64,000 bases of DNA from Acuticoccus sp039034015 (GTDB taxonomy: Bacteria > Pseudomonadota > Alphaproteobacteria > Rhizobiales > Amorphaceae), in NCBI GenBank assembly GCA_039034015.1, contig JBCCBM010000002.1:372001-436000 (forward strand), written 5' to 3'. The first letter of the stretch is position 1. The number at the start of each line of letters is the position of its first letter. A program made the translations under genes and the position numbers. Shown here in pieces: positions 25,639-34,247 of this stretch. The notes under the pieces were generated by a model. It had not been told where the DNA came from. It did not search any database and saw only the letters and a list, made by a program, of their open reading frames with translations.

Positions 25639-26534
25639 GGGCGCCCCGTCCCCCCCGCCGCGGGCTGTTGGCGGCCGCGCTCCCTTACGCGTGGCTCCTC
25701 ATCTTCTTCCTCGCGCCGTTCTTGATTGTCCTCAAAATCTCGTTCTCCGAGGCGGTCATCGCGCAGCCGCCCTATAGCCCCACGCTCTCGCTGGGGGAGG
25801 GGTGGTCTGGCCTCCTCGCCGCCTTTGCCGAATTCACCACCTTCAACTACGAATTCTTGGGCGAGGATGCGCTTTACATCCGCGCCTACCTCTCCTCGCT
25901 ACAAATTGCGGCCACCGCGACGCTCATCACCCTCCTCGTCGGCTACCCCATCGCCTACGCCATGAGCCGTGCGCCCCGCGCCTGGCGGCCGCTGCTCCTA
26001 GCCGCGGTGATCTTGCCGTTTTGGACCTCGTTCCTCATCCGCGTTTATGCGTGGATCGGCATTTTGAAGCGTGACGGCCTCATCAACGAGGCGCTCCTGT
26101 CGGTGGGGCTCATTGCCGAGCCGCTCACCATCCTCAACACCAACACGGCCGTTTATATCGGCATCGTCTACGCGTACTTGCCGTTCATGATCCTGCCGCT
26201 TTACGCCGCGCTGGAGCGCCAGGATTCTGAACTTTTGGAGGCGGCGGCCGACCTTGGCAGCCCGCCCCTCCACGCCTTCTTCGCAATCACCGTGCGCCTG
26301 TCGTTGCCCGGCATCATCGCGGGGTGTCTCCTCACCTTTATCCCCGCGGTGGGCGAGTTCGTGATCCCAAGCCTCCTTGGCGGGTCCGACACGCTGATGA
26401 TCGGCCAAACGCTGTGGAACGAGTTTTTCTTGAACCGCGATTGGCCCCTTGCAAGCGCCGTTGCCGTGCTTCTGGTGTTGGTGCTCGTCGTGCCGATCAC
26501 GCTCTTCCAGCGGGCCCAGGGGCGCGCGTTGTGA
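25635..26534 (+). CDS. potH: polyamine ABC transporter permease
   Basis: A 299-residue permease with six hydrophobic segments. It begins at GTG 25635 overlapping the potG stop (GTGA). Family features are LLIFFLAPFLIVLKISFSE, the sequence RAYLSSLQIAATATLITLLVGYPIAYAMSR, PFWTSFLIRVYAWIGIL and the EAA loop ELLEAAADLGSPPLHAFFAI. It forms the inner-membrane channel with PotI. Its stop overlaps the next GTG start in the same way. Confidence 0.94.
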   Translation: MRAPRPPRRGLLAAALPYAWLLIFFLAPFLIVLKISFSEAVIAQPPYSPTLSLGEGWSGLLAAFAEFTTFNYEFLGEDALYIRAYLSSLQIAATATLITLLVGYPIAYAMSRAPRAWRPLLLAAVILPFWTSFLIRVYAWIGILKRDGLINEALLSVGLIAEPLTILNTNTAVYIGIVYAYLPFMILPLYAALERQDSELLEAAADLGSPPLHAFFAITVRLSLPGIIAGCLLTFIPAVGEFVIPSLLGGSDTLMIGQTLWNEFFLNRDWPLASAVAVLLVLVLVVPITLFQRAQGRAL

Positions 26535-27322
26535 CGCGGCTCTCCCCGTTCAACATTGCCGCGCTGGTGATCGGTTTTGCGTTTTTATACGTGCCGATCG
26601 TGATCCTGATCATTTTTAGCTTCAACGCCTCAAAGCTTGTCACCGTCTGGGGCGGCTTTTCGACGGTGTGGTATGTTGAGCTCTTCAACAACGCCCAGCT
26701 TTTGGATGCGGCGCGCGTCTCAATTCTTGTGGCGCTCACGACGGCAACGGTGGCGACCGTCCTTGGCACCCTCGCCGCGTTGACGCTCACCCGCGCCGCG
26801 CGCCTTCCAGGCCGCACCCTCTTCACCGCGATGACCTATGCGCCCCTTGTGATGCCGGAGGTGATCACGGGGCTCTCGCTCCTCTTGTTGTTCGTGTCGA
26901 TGGGCGTTGATCGCGGGTTTTGGACGATCACCATTGCCCACACCACGTTTGCCATGTGTTTTGTGGCGGTGGTGGTGCAGTCGCGCTTGCTCTCGTTCGA
27001 CACAAGTCTTGAAGAGGCCGCACAAGATCTTGGTGCCCCGCCCGCGAAGGCGTTTATGTTGGTGACGCTTCCGGTCATCTTCCCGGGGGTGCTGGCTGGC
27101 TGGCTCCTCGCGTTCACGTTGTCTTTGGATGACCTTGTGATTGCAAGCTTCGTCTCCGGCCCCGGCTCCACAACGCTGCCGATGAAGATCTTTTCGTCCG
27201 TCCGCCTTGGGGTTTCGCCGGAGATCAATGCGGCGTGCACAATCCTGATTTCGTTGGTGGCGCTGGGCGTCATGGCGGCGACCCTCTCCTCCAAACGCCG
27301 ATTGATGCGGGAGCGCCCATGA
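26531..27322 (+). CDS. potI: polyamine ABC transporter permease
   Basis: A 263-residue permease, the PotI-type partner of the preceding gene. It starts at GTG 26531 (GTGA overlap), giving VTRLSPFNIAALVIGFAFLYVPIVILI. It contains FNASKLVTVWGGFSTVWY, a feature of PotI, and the EAA loop SLEEAAQDLGAPPAKAFMLV, followed by LAFTLSLDDLVIASFVSGPG, another family mark. Its stop overlaps the ATG of the ureohydrolase (ATGA). Confidence 0.95.
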   Translation: MTRLSPFNIAALVIGFAFLYVPIVILIIFSFNASKLVTVWGGFSTVWYVELFNNAQLLDAARVSILVALTTATVATVLGTLAALTLTRAARLPGRTLFTAMTYAPLVMPEVITGLSLLLLFVSMGVDRGFWTITIAHTTFAMCFVAVVVQSRLLSFDTSLEEAAQDLGAPPAKAFMLVTLPVIFPGVLAGWLLAFTLSLDDLVIASFVSGPGSTTLPMKIFSSVRLGVSPEINAACTILISLVALGVMAATLSSKRRLMRERP

Positions 27323-28272
27323 GCGACTTTTCACAAGATCGCGCCTTCACCACCGAGCGCGACACGGGGATCGACCAGGAAAACTGGTTCGCCGGCGCGA
27401 CAAGCCTCTTTCGCCGCCGCTACACCGCCGACCCCACGGGCGCCGACATTGCCGTCCTCGGCGTCCCCTTCGACCAGGCCGTGACCAACCGGCCCGGCAC
27501 CCGCTTTGGCCCCCGCGCCATCCGCGCCGCCTCCAGCAACCTTGCCTGGCCCGGCGGCCCCTGGCGCTTTGCCCACGACCCCTTTCGCGACCTTCGCGTC
27601 GTCGACACCGGCGACCTCAACTATTCCCCCGGCGACCCCGCAGGCTTCCCCGCGCTCTTGGAAGCGCGCGCGTCAAACATCCTGGCGACCGGCGCAAAGC
27701 TCCTCTCCCTGGGCGGCGATCATTTTGTGACCCACCCCATCTTAAAGGCGCACGCGGCCCGCCACGGCCCCCTCGCCCTCATCCAGTTTGACAGCCATTC
27801 CGACACTTGGCGCGAAGCAACCGCGCGGCTTGACCATGGCACCATGTTCTTCCACGCGGCGATGGAGGGCACCATCGACCCCGCCCGCTCGATCCAAGTG
27901 GGCCTTCGCTCCGGCAACGACGAGACCCACGGTTTTGAGATCTTGGATGCCGACGCCGTCATCGACGCGCGGCCCGCGCAGACGGCGGCCCGCATTGCCG
28001 AGCGGGTGTGCAACGCCCCGGCGTACCTCACCTTCGACATCGATTTTCTGGACCCTGCCTACGCCCCCGGCACAGGCACCCCGGTGTGCGGCGGCCCAAA
28101 CACCAACACGGCGGAGCGCATCTTGGCCGCGCTCTCAGGCCTCAACATTGTGGGCGCCGACGTGGTGGAGGTCTCGCCCCCTTACGACCACGCGGAGGTG
28201 ACGGCCCTTGCCGGCGCCACCATGGCCCTTCTCCTCATCGGCCTTTTGGGCGGCAACCGAACGGGCCTTTGA
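27319..28272 (+). CDS. speB: agmatinase-family ureohydrolase
   Basis: A 317-residue manganese ureohydrolase. The metal motifs are LGGDHFVTHP (His), QFDSHSDTW (Asp, His, Asp; most members have DAH) and YLTFDIDFLDPAYAPGTGTP (two Asp). NRPGTRFGPRAIR and ARSIQVGLRSGNDETHG are typical of agmatinase-family proteins. It releases urea from agmatine or another guanidino compound; family members also act on guanidinobutyrate or guanidine, so the substrate is open. Its translational coupling to the polyamine permease suggests that it acts on the imported compound. Confidence 0.88.
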   Translation: MSDFSQDRAFTTERDTGIDQENWFAGATSLFRRRYTADPTGADIAVLGVPFDQAVTNRPGTRFGPRAIRAASSNLAWPGGPWRFAHDPFRDLRVVDTGDLNYSPGDPAGFPALLEARASNILATGAKLLSLGGDHFVTHPILKAHAARHGPLALIQFDSHSDTWREATARLDHGTMFFHAAMEGTIDPARSIQVGLRSGNDETHGFEILDADAVIDARPAQTAARIAERVCNAPAYLTFDIDFLDPAYAPGTGTPVCGGPNTNTAERILAALSGLNIVGADVVEVSPPYDHAEVTALAGATMALLLIGLLGGNRTGL

Positions 28273-28284
28273 CCGCGCCGCGTC

Positions 28285-29007
28285 TCAGGCTTTGGCGGCG
28301 GGTTTGCGCCGGCGCGTCGGCTTCTTCGCGGGTGCGGCTTTTGCGGCGGGCGCTGCCTCATCCTTGCGCTTGGGCCCATAACCCTTAAACTTTTCAACGT
28401 TATGGGCAATTTCCGCGTCGGACAGCACGATGGGTTTGCCGAGGGAGCGGGCAACGGCGTATTGCTGGGCAAGCGTTTCCATCTCAATCGCAAGCCACAG
28501 CGCTTTGCCAAGGCTTGGCCCGCACGCAATCATCCCATGGTTCGCGAGGATGCACCCTTGGCGGTCCTCCAGCGCGGCGAGCGCGTTTTGCGAGAGTTCC
28601 TCGGTGCCGAACGTCGCGTAAGGGGCGCAGCGGATGCTTGGCCCGCCCACCGCGGCGATCATGTAGTGCACGGCCGGGATGTCTTCGCCCAGGATGGCAA
28701 AGCCTGTCAGCGTGATGGGGTGGGCGTGAACGACAGCGTTGATGTCGGCCCGGTTCTTCAAAATGTCGCGGTGGAAGCGCCATTCGGATGAGGGGTTGTG
28801 CGGGCCGGTGGGCGTGCCATCCATGGCGAGGAAGATGATGTCCTCCGGTGCCATGGTGTCATAGGGAAGGCCGGAGGGGGTGACGAGGAGCCCATCCTCC
28901 CAGCGCACCGACACGTTGCCGGAGGTGCCCTGGTTGATCCCGGCGGCGGCCATTTGTTTGCAGGTGCGGATGATTTCGGCGCGCAGCGCGCGTTCGGCGT
29001 CGGTCAT
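28285..29007 (-). CDS. class II aldolase/adducin (fuculose-phosphate-aldolase-like)
   Basis: A 240-residue zinc aldolase-like protein. Family motifs are GTSGNVSVR, TPSGLPYDTM, SSEWRFHRDIL (the Glu proton acceptor region), VVHAHPITLTGFA (two His ligands) and ILANHGMIACG (third His). It would cleave a sugar-1-phosphate into DHAP and an aldehyde. The last 28 residues are a lysine/alanine/proline-rich basic tail (KKPTRRRKPAAKA) not expected in the family. It overlaps the SorC regulator gene by 4 bp and is thus part of the divergent polyol locus. Confidence 0.85.
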   Translation of the reverse strand: MTDAERALRAEIIRTCKQMAAAGINQGTSGNVSVRWEDGLLVTPSGLPYDTMAPEDIIFLAMDGTPTGPHNPSSEWRFHRDILKNRADINAVVHAHPITLTGFAILGEDIPAVHYMIAAVGGPSIRCAPYATFGTEELSQNALAALEDRQGCILANHGMIACGPSLGKALWLAIEMETLAQQYAVARSLGKPIVLSDAEIAHNVEKFKGYGPKRKDEAAPAAKAAPAKKPTRRRKPAAKA

Positions 29008-29975
29008 GGCTCTTCCAGGAGGCTGAGGGCGGTGGCTTGGTCGGTGACAAGGCCGGTGAGGAGGCCGGAAGTGAGGAGCGCGCGCAAAACAGGCACCTTG
29101 ATGGCCCCGCCCGAGACCATGAGGCGGCGGGGAAGGTCGGCGAGCCGCTCGGGCCGCATGCCAAGGACACGGCTGCTCACGGGGTGGTCGATGATGTTGG
29201 CGTTGGCATCGATATAGTAGCCGAGAAAGTTGCCGATGGCACCGGCGGCGCGCACCTCGTCAAGCTCGCGGGCGCTGATGAGGCCGGCGGCGCGGATGGT
29301 GCCCGAATCCATGCCGCCCACGCTCACCACCGCAAGGTCGGCGCGGGTGAGGCGGTGGTGAATGTCCTGGAGGAGGGGCATCGCCTCAATGGCCTCGCGG
29401 CTCTGCTGACTATCGCAGATGAGGGGGCCCGGCATATAAAAGCATTCCGCGTGGAGGCGGTGGGCAAGGGCGGTCGCGGCCTCAAACGTGTCGATGGAGG
29501 AGCGGCGGGTGAGCGAGCCGAGCATCGCCACCACCGCTGCGCCCTGCAGTGACTTTTGCACCATTTGATCGGCAAACGCGCGCAGGGTAATCCCCCAGCC
29601 GACGCCGACGGTGACGCCATCCACCAGCGCCGGGGCCACCGCCTCGGCCGCAACCGTGCCCAGAAGCTGGGCGGTTGCGCCATCCTCGCCCTCGGCCAGC
29701 ACCACATGGGCCTCTTTCAGGCCGTAGCGGGCGGTGAGCCGTTCTTCCAGCGCAACGTTTTCCGCCAGCGGCGATGTGATCGTGATTTTGACGACGCCGC
29801 GCCGCCGCGCCTCCGCCAGAAGGCGGTTGACGCGCACCCGGGTGAGGCCAAGCCTTTCAGCAATTTCTTGCTGGGTGAGGCCGAGGGTATAATAACACCA
29901 TGCAATGCGCACAGCGAGTTGTTCTGGCCAGTCGCCAGGCTCGTCGAGGCGCAAAGGGGCGTCGGGCGTTGCCAT
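29004..29975 (-). CDS. SorC/DeoR-family sugar-responsive transcriptional regulator
   Basis: A 323-residue regulator. The N-terminal HTH is VRIAWCYYTLGLTQQEIAERLGLTR then VRVNRLLAEARRRGVVKI, characteristic of the SorC family. The large C-terminal domain is the sugar-phosphate-isomerase-like effector domain (GVGWGITLRAFADQM, VVSVGGMDSGTIRAAGLIS, IGNFLGYYIDANAN). ATG at 29975 is chosen because the HTH then starts at normal distance; the frame runs on upstream through the intergenic operator. It is divergent from the ABC operon and probably controls both sides through the inverted repeat at 30007-30034. Confidence 0.92.
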   Translation of the reverse strand: MATPDAPLRLDEPGDWPEQLAVRIAWCYYTLGLTQQEIAERLGLTRVRVNRLLAEARRRGVVKITITSPLAENVALEERLTARYGLKEAHVVLAEGEDGATAQLLGTVAAEAVAPALVDGVTVGVGWGITLRAFADQMVQKSLQGAAVVAMLGSLTRRSSIDTFEAATALAHRLHAECFYMPGPLICDSQQSREAIEAMPLLQDIHHRLTRADLAVVSVGGMDSGTIRAAGLISARELDEVRAAGAIGNFLGYYIDANANIIDHPVSSRVLGMRPERLADLPRRLMVSGGAIKVPVLRALLTSGLLTGLVTDQATALSLLEEP

Positions 29976-30006
29976 TCCCCGACCATAGGCGCGTTTTGGC
30001 TGATGA

Positions 30007-30034
30007 ACAAATGATCTTGCCACGGATAATTTGT
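30007..30034. promoter_or_regulatory. inverted-repeat operator in the SorC/ABC divergent gap
   Basis: Arms ACAAATGATC (30007-30016) and GATAATTTGT (30025-30034) pair at 9 of 10 positions around an 8-base spacer. The sequence is AT-rich against a GC-rich background. It lies 32 bp from the regulator start and overlaps a candidate promoter for the ABC operon (TTGCCA 30017-30022, TATGGT 30039-30044). It is the obvious candidate binding site for the SorC-family regulator. Confidence 0.6.
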
Positions 30035-30095
30035 CATTTATGGTGAGGGCGTCGACACGGGACGCGTGACAAGACCCGGGGACAGGAGGACACGC

Positions 30096-31022
30096 TTGGC
30101 ACGAACGCTCCAAGAGGGCGGCCCAGCGCGTGCGGGCCGAGCGCCCGTCCGCTCACGCCGCTACCTGACCGACAGCCCCTGGATCTGGCTAAGCCCGCTG
30201 ATCCTGATGTTGTTGGCGTTCGCGCTCTATCCGTTCTTCTACAATATATGGCTCTCGTTCCACGAATTCGTGCCGCGCCGCCGCGCGCTTGAATATGTTG
30301 GGTTTGAGAACTGGCAGACCCTGTTTGACGACCCGCGCATGTGGGGCGCGCTCTGGGTGACGCTGACCTACACGGCCATTTGTCTGACGATCCAGCTCAT
30401 CCTCGGCATGGGGATCGCGTTGCTTTTGGACAGTGACGATCGCGGCTTTGGCATCTTGCGCGCGGTTTTGACCTGCACCCTCGTCATCCCGCCCGCCATC
30501 ACCGGGATGATGTTCCTGCTGATGGAAGATGCGCAGTTCGGGTTGATCCCCTTCACCTTACGCGCGCTCGGGATCATGGAGCCGACGGGGACGATCCTGT
30601 CCAATCCTGACCGTGCGCTTGCGGGCGTGATGCTGGCCGACATTTGGCAATGGACGCCCTTCATGGTGCTCATTTTCGTGGCGGGGCTTCGTTCGCTGCC
30701 GCGCGACCCGTTTGAAAGCGCGATGATTGATGGGGCCAACGCGCTCCAAATCTTTTGGCGCCTTACGCTGCCGATGATGTCAAAGGTGATTGCCATTGCG
30801 GTTCTGATCCGCGGGATCGATCTCTTCCGCACGTTTGACTATGTCTATGTGATGACATCGGGCGGGCCTGGGACGGCCACCTACACACTTTCGCTTTACG
30901 CATGGCAGCAGACGTTCAGCTTCATCAAATGGGGGTATGGCGCGTCGATCAGCCTGTTTGCGCTGTTCATCATCTTGGTGGTGGCGAACATATTCGTCTA
31001 TTTCACGCGGCTGAGGTGGTAG
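30096..31022 (+). CDS. carbohydrate ABC transporter permease (MalF/UgpA-like)
   Basis: A 308-residue sugar permease with six hydrophobic segments. TTG at 30096 is preferred because AGGAGG ends 6-7 bases upstream; a GTG at 30066 gives a longer, poorly supported form. Features include WIWLSPLILMLLAFALYPFFYNIWLSF, GFENWQTLFDD, the EAA loop PFESAMIDGANALQIFWRLTLPMM and YVYVMTSGGPGTAT. It starts the plus-strand operon controlled from the SorC intergenic region and pairs with the next permease. Confidence 0.93.
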   Translation: MARTLQEGGPARAGRAPVRSRRYLTDSPWIWLSPLILMLLAFALYPFFYNIWLSFHEFVPRRRALEYVGFENWQTLFDDPRMWGALWVTLTYTAICLTIQLILGMGIALLLDSDDRGFGILRAVLTCTLVIPPAITGMMFLLMEDAQFGLIPFTLRALGIMEPTGTILSNPDRALAGVMLADIWQWTPFMVLIFVAGLRSLPRDPFESAMIDGANALQIFWRLTLPMMSKVIAIAVLIRGIDLFRTFDYVYVMTSGGPGTATYTLSLYAWQQTFSFIKWGYGASISLFALFIILVVANIFVYFTRLRW

Positions 31023-31026
31023 TTCG

Positions 31027-31902
31027 ATGGTGATGTCCCCCGGCCAGCGCATCCTTCGGGCGGTCTTCGCCTGGGCCGTTGTCGCGCTCTTCGCCTTCCC
31101 GCTTTATTTCTGGGTCACGGTCGCCTTCAAGCCTGACCGGGATGTGTTCGCCCTTCCGCCAAAGCTCTTCAACTTCGACTGGTCGATGCAGTCCTTTGAG
31201 GAAGTCTTTGGCATCTCGTTGGGGTTTGAAAAGGGTCTCGAAGTTCTGCCCGGCGGCGGCAATTTTTACATGTTGCCGCGGCTTTGGGACTCTATCGTCA
31301 TCGCCATGGGGTCAACGGCGCTGGCGGTCACCATTGCAACGCTCGCCGCCTACGCGCTGTCGCGCATGCGCATCCGCGGGCAGCATCACTTTGTGTTCTG
31401 GGTGCTGTCGACGCGGATGATGCCGCCAGTGGCGGTCGCAATCCCGATGTTCTTCATCTTCCGCGACCTTGGCCTTCACGACACTTATATTGGCATCATC
31501 ATCGTCCACGCACTGATGAACTTGCCGCTCGCGGTGCTGCTGCTCAAATCCTTCTTTGATGATATCCCAACCGAGATTGACGAAGCTGCGTTGATCGACG
31601 GAGCCGGCCGATTCAAGATCTTTTGGAAGATTGTCTTGCCGATGGCCGTTGGCGGGATCGCGGCCACCGCGGTCCTTTGCTTCATCTTTTCGTGGACGGA
31701 GTTTTTGTTCGTCCTCACGCTCACACAAACCGGCATCAAAACTGTGCCCGTCGTCTCATCCACCTTCGTCACATCGACGGGGACGGCGTGGGGCAACATG
31801 GCGGCGCTTGGCGTTGCGGCCATCTTGCCGGCCTTTGTGTTCATCTTGCTCGTGCAACGGAACCTTGTGCGCGGGCTGACCCTCGGCTCACTCAAACAGT
31901 AG
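31027..31902 (+). CDS. carbohydrate ABC transporter permease (MalG/UgpE-like)
   Basis: A 291-residue permease. It has FPLYFWVTVAFKPDRDVF near the N-terminus, then LWDSIVIAMGSTALAVTIATLAAYALSRMR, LSTRMMPPVAVAIPMFFIFRDLGL and the EAA loop IDEAALIDGAGRFKIFWKIVLP. These mark the second sugar permease (MalG type), with an unusual long loop around residues 60-80 (LGFEKGLEVLPGGG). It starts 4 bp after the first permease. Confidence 0.93.
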   Translation: MVMSPGQRILRAVFAWAVVALFAFPLYFWVTVAFKPDRDVFALPPKLFNFDWSMQSFEEVFGISLGFEKGLEVLPGGGNFYMLPRLWDSIVIAMGSTALAVTIATLAAYALSRMRIRGQHHFVFWVLSTRMMPPVAVAIPMFFIFRDLGLHDTYIGIIIVHALMNLPLAVLLLKSFFDDIPTEIDEAALIDGAGRFKIFWKIVLPMAVGGIAATAVLCFIFSWTEFLFVLTLTQTGIKTVPVVSSTFVTSTGTAWGNMAALGVAAILPAFVFILLVQRNLVRGLTLGSLKQ

Positions 31903-31958
31903 GCTGAGACAACCACCGGCCGGGGCATAACCCGGCGTTTAACAGGGAGGGATCCTTC

Positions 31959-33467
31959 ATGAATCCCATCGATCGCAAGATTTGGCTCGCCTCGGTCACC
32001 GACCGTTATGTCAAAGGCCAGATGGACCGCCGTTCGTTCCTGCGGGCGGCCGGCAAGCTTGGCCTTGGCGCCGGTGCCCTTACCGCCGGCTCCCATCTTG
32101 CCGCGCGCGGCGGGTTCGGCTTCGTGAACCCCGCACAGGCCCAGGAAATCGAATTCCAGGGCGACATGATGGACTGGCTGCGCGAGGTCTCCACCCCGTT
32201 CCGCGGTCAAACGGTGCGCCTTGCAACGGAATCCACCCCGCCGTCCAACGCGATCAACTCCGCGCTCAAGCCGTATTTTGAAGAAGCGACCGGCATCACC
32301 GTCGAAATTGAGACGCTGCCGCTGGAGCAAGTGCTCCAAAAGCTGACCCTTGACGTTGCCTCCGGCCTTGGCACCTACGACCTTTACTATCTCGATCAGT
32401 CGTGGATGGCAGCGTTCTCCGGCGATGTCATCGATCCGCGCGAGAAATACGCTGCCAACAGCGATCTCGCCATGCCGAACTACAATTTTGACGACTTCCT
32501 GGCAGCCCTCGTCGACGGCATCTCCATGTACGACGGCGTGATGGTGGGCGTCCCCTACGACATTCCGATCTTCGTGCAGATGTGGCGCCAGGACATCTTT
32601 GATGAGCTGGGTCTGAAACCTGCAACGACGATGCAAGAGTTCCTCACCAACGCCCAGACCATCCAGGAAGCGAAGGGCCCGGACATTTTTGGCACCACCG
32701 GCCAAATGCGCTCCGGCCACTACAGCCTTGAGTGCGACTGGACGTGCTGGCTTTGGGGCCATGGCGGCTCAATCTTCGGCCCGGACGGAAAGTTCACCGG
32801 CAACGATGCGGAAGGCATTGAGGCCATGGATTACTGGGTGGAGCTGAAGAAGAACATGCCGGAAGCCGTCACCACCTGGACGTGGGACGGGCAGGGCCAG
32901 TCGGTGGCGCAGGGGATTGCCGCCTCGCTCATTTCCTGGGGCGAATTCTTCCCGTCGTGGGACAACCCGGAATCGTCCAATGTTTCCGGCCTCATGGAAG
33001 CGGCCGTCCCCCCCGCCGCCAACAAGCTGCGCACGGTGTCGGAAACCGGTTTCGGCGAAATTCCGGGCGTTGGCCACCAGGGCGGCTCGTCCCTCGCCGT
33101 CTCCAAATACGCCAAGGGCGAAGACGCGGCCTGGCTCTTTGCTCAGTGGGCCACCTCGCCCGAAACGCAAGTGTGGATCACGGCGCTGGGCGGCGGCACC
33201 GGCCCGACACGCTCCTCCGCCTACGACGATCCGCGCGTGAAGGCGAACGCCAAGAAGGGCATTGCCGGCACCACCCGCCACCTTGACGCCGTGCGCGACA
33301 CCATTGCCGACCACATGGGCTCCGAGCCCGACCTGCCGGAATGGGCCGAGCTTGCCAACGACACCATCCCGGTGGAACTCGGCCGCTTCTTCGCCGGCGA
33401 ATACGACAGCGCGAAGGCGGCGATGGACTCCATCAAAGAGAAGGTCGACGCGATCGTCGAAGGCTAA
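31959..33467 (+). CDS. sugar/polyol ABC transporter substrate-binding protein, Tat-exported
   Basis: A 502-residue extracellular solute-binding protein (family 1 type). An N-terminal twin-arginine signal is clear: MDRRSFLRAAGKLGLGAG with Arg24-Arg25, then AAR and an AQAQ cleavage region near residue 61. The mature part has QTVRLATESTPPSNAI and later YDLYYLDQSWMAAF. Export by Tat suggests folding before export. GGGAGG lies 6-7 bases before the ATG. Being the most strongly expressed component of such systems, it is followed by a GC hairpin that may protect its mRNA. Confidence 0.9.
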   Translation: MNPIDRKIWLASVTDRYVKGQMDRRSFLRAAGKLGLGAGALTAGSHLAARGGFGFVNPAQAQEIEFQGDMMDWLREVSTPFRGQTVRLATESTPPSNAINSALKPYFEEATGITVEIETLPLEQVLQKLTLDVASGLGTYDLYYLDQSWMAAFSGDVIDPREKYAANSDLAMPNYNFDDFLAALVDGISMYDGVMVGVPYDIPIFVQMWRQDIFDELGLKPATTMQEFLTNAQTIQEAKGPDIFGTTGQMRSGHYSLECDWTCWLWGHGGSIFGPDGKFTGNDAEGIEAMDYWVELKKNMPEAVTTWTWDGQGQSVAQGIAASLISWGEFFPSWDNPESSNVSGLMEAAVPPAANKLRTVSETGFGEIPGVGHQGGSSLAVSKYAKGEDAAWLFAQWATSPETQVWITALGGGTGPTRSSAYDDPRVKANAKKGIAGTTRHLDAVRDTIADHMGSEPDLPEWAELANDTIPVELGRFFAGEYDSAKAAMDSIKEKVDAIVEG

Positions 33468-33475
33468 CACCAATT

Positions 33476-33499
33476 GGGCGGGCTTTTCTCAGCCCGCCC
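33476..33499 (+). terminator. hairpin after the binding-protein gene
   Basis: GGGCGGGCT (33476-33484) and AGCCCGCCC (33491-33499) form a perfect 9-bp stem with a TTTCTC loop, 8 bp after the stop. No T-run follows. It may be a partial terminator or a 3' stabiliser that lets the binding-protein message exceed that of the downstream enzymes. Confidence 0.55.
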
Positions 33500-33518
33500 C
33501 TCCCAACTAGGTGACGAG

Positions 33519-34244
33519 ATGACCGACAAACCCCTCGTCGTCATCACCGGTGCCTCTTCCGGCATCGGCGAGGCGACCGCCCGCGCCTTCTCCAAGGCCG
33601 GCCACCCGCTTTTGCTGCTCGCGCGCCGGCTTGACCGGATGGAGGCGCTGGGCCTCCCCAACACAATGTGCCGCAAGGCCGATGTGCGTGACCGTGACAC
33701 CATCGAGGCCGCCATCAAAGAGGCCGAGGAGAGGTTTGGCCCCGCCGATTGCCTCTTCAACAATGCCGGCATCGCGCGCCTGGGCAACGTTTTTGAGCAA
33801 GACCCCGCCGAGTGGGACGAAAGCATCGACATCAACGCCAAAGGCGTCATGAACGCGCTCCACCCCATCATGAATGGGATGAAAGCTCGCCGCCACGGCA
33901 CCATCGTGATGATGAGTTCCATCGCGGGCCGCAAGATTTACCCTGATCACACCGTCTACTGCGGCACGAAATACTTCGTGCATGCGATCTCGGAGAGCAT
34001 TCGCGCCCAACTCGCGCCTTACGATGTGCGCGTGATTGTTCTCTCGCCCGGGATCATCGAGACTGAAGTGCTCGACCATGTGACCGACACCAACACGCTG
34101 CAATCATACAAAGACAACAAGGTGCGCATCGGCGGTGGGATCTCGGCCGATTACGTGGCCGATATGATCCTCTTTGCGTACAACATGCCGCAAAACGTGT
34201 TGATCCAAGAAATGGTCGTCACGCCGACCCGGCAGGAATACTGA
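33519..34244 (+). CDS. short-chain dehydrogenase/reductase
   Basis: A 241-residue classical SDR. The nucleotide-binding motif is TGASSGIGEA, then NNAGIA, the catalytic Ser in MMSSIAG and the Tyr/Lys pair in YCGTK. Arg at the end of beta2 (LARRLDR) hints at NADP preference. In the polyol locus it probably oxidises a hydroxyl of the imported polyol or its product. ATG at 33519 follows the hairpin; GGTGACGAG is a modest SD. Confidence 0.92.
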   Translation: MTDKPLVVITGASSGIGEATARAFSKAGHPLLLLARRLDRMEALGLPNTMCRKADVRDRDTIEAAIKEAEERFGPADCLFNNAGIARLGNVFEQDPAEWDESIDINAKGVMNALHPIMNGMKARRHGTIVMMSSIAGRKIYPDHTVYCGTKYFVHAISESIRAQLAPYDVRVIVLSPGIIETEVLDHVTDTNTLQSYKDNKVRIGGGISADYVADMILFAYNMPQNVLIQEMVVTPTRQEY

Positions 34245-34247
34245 CGC

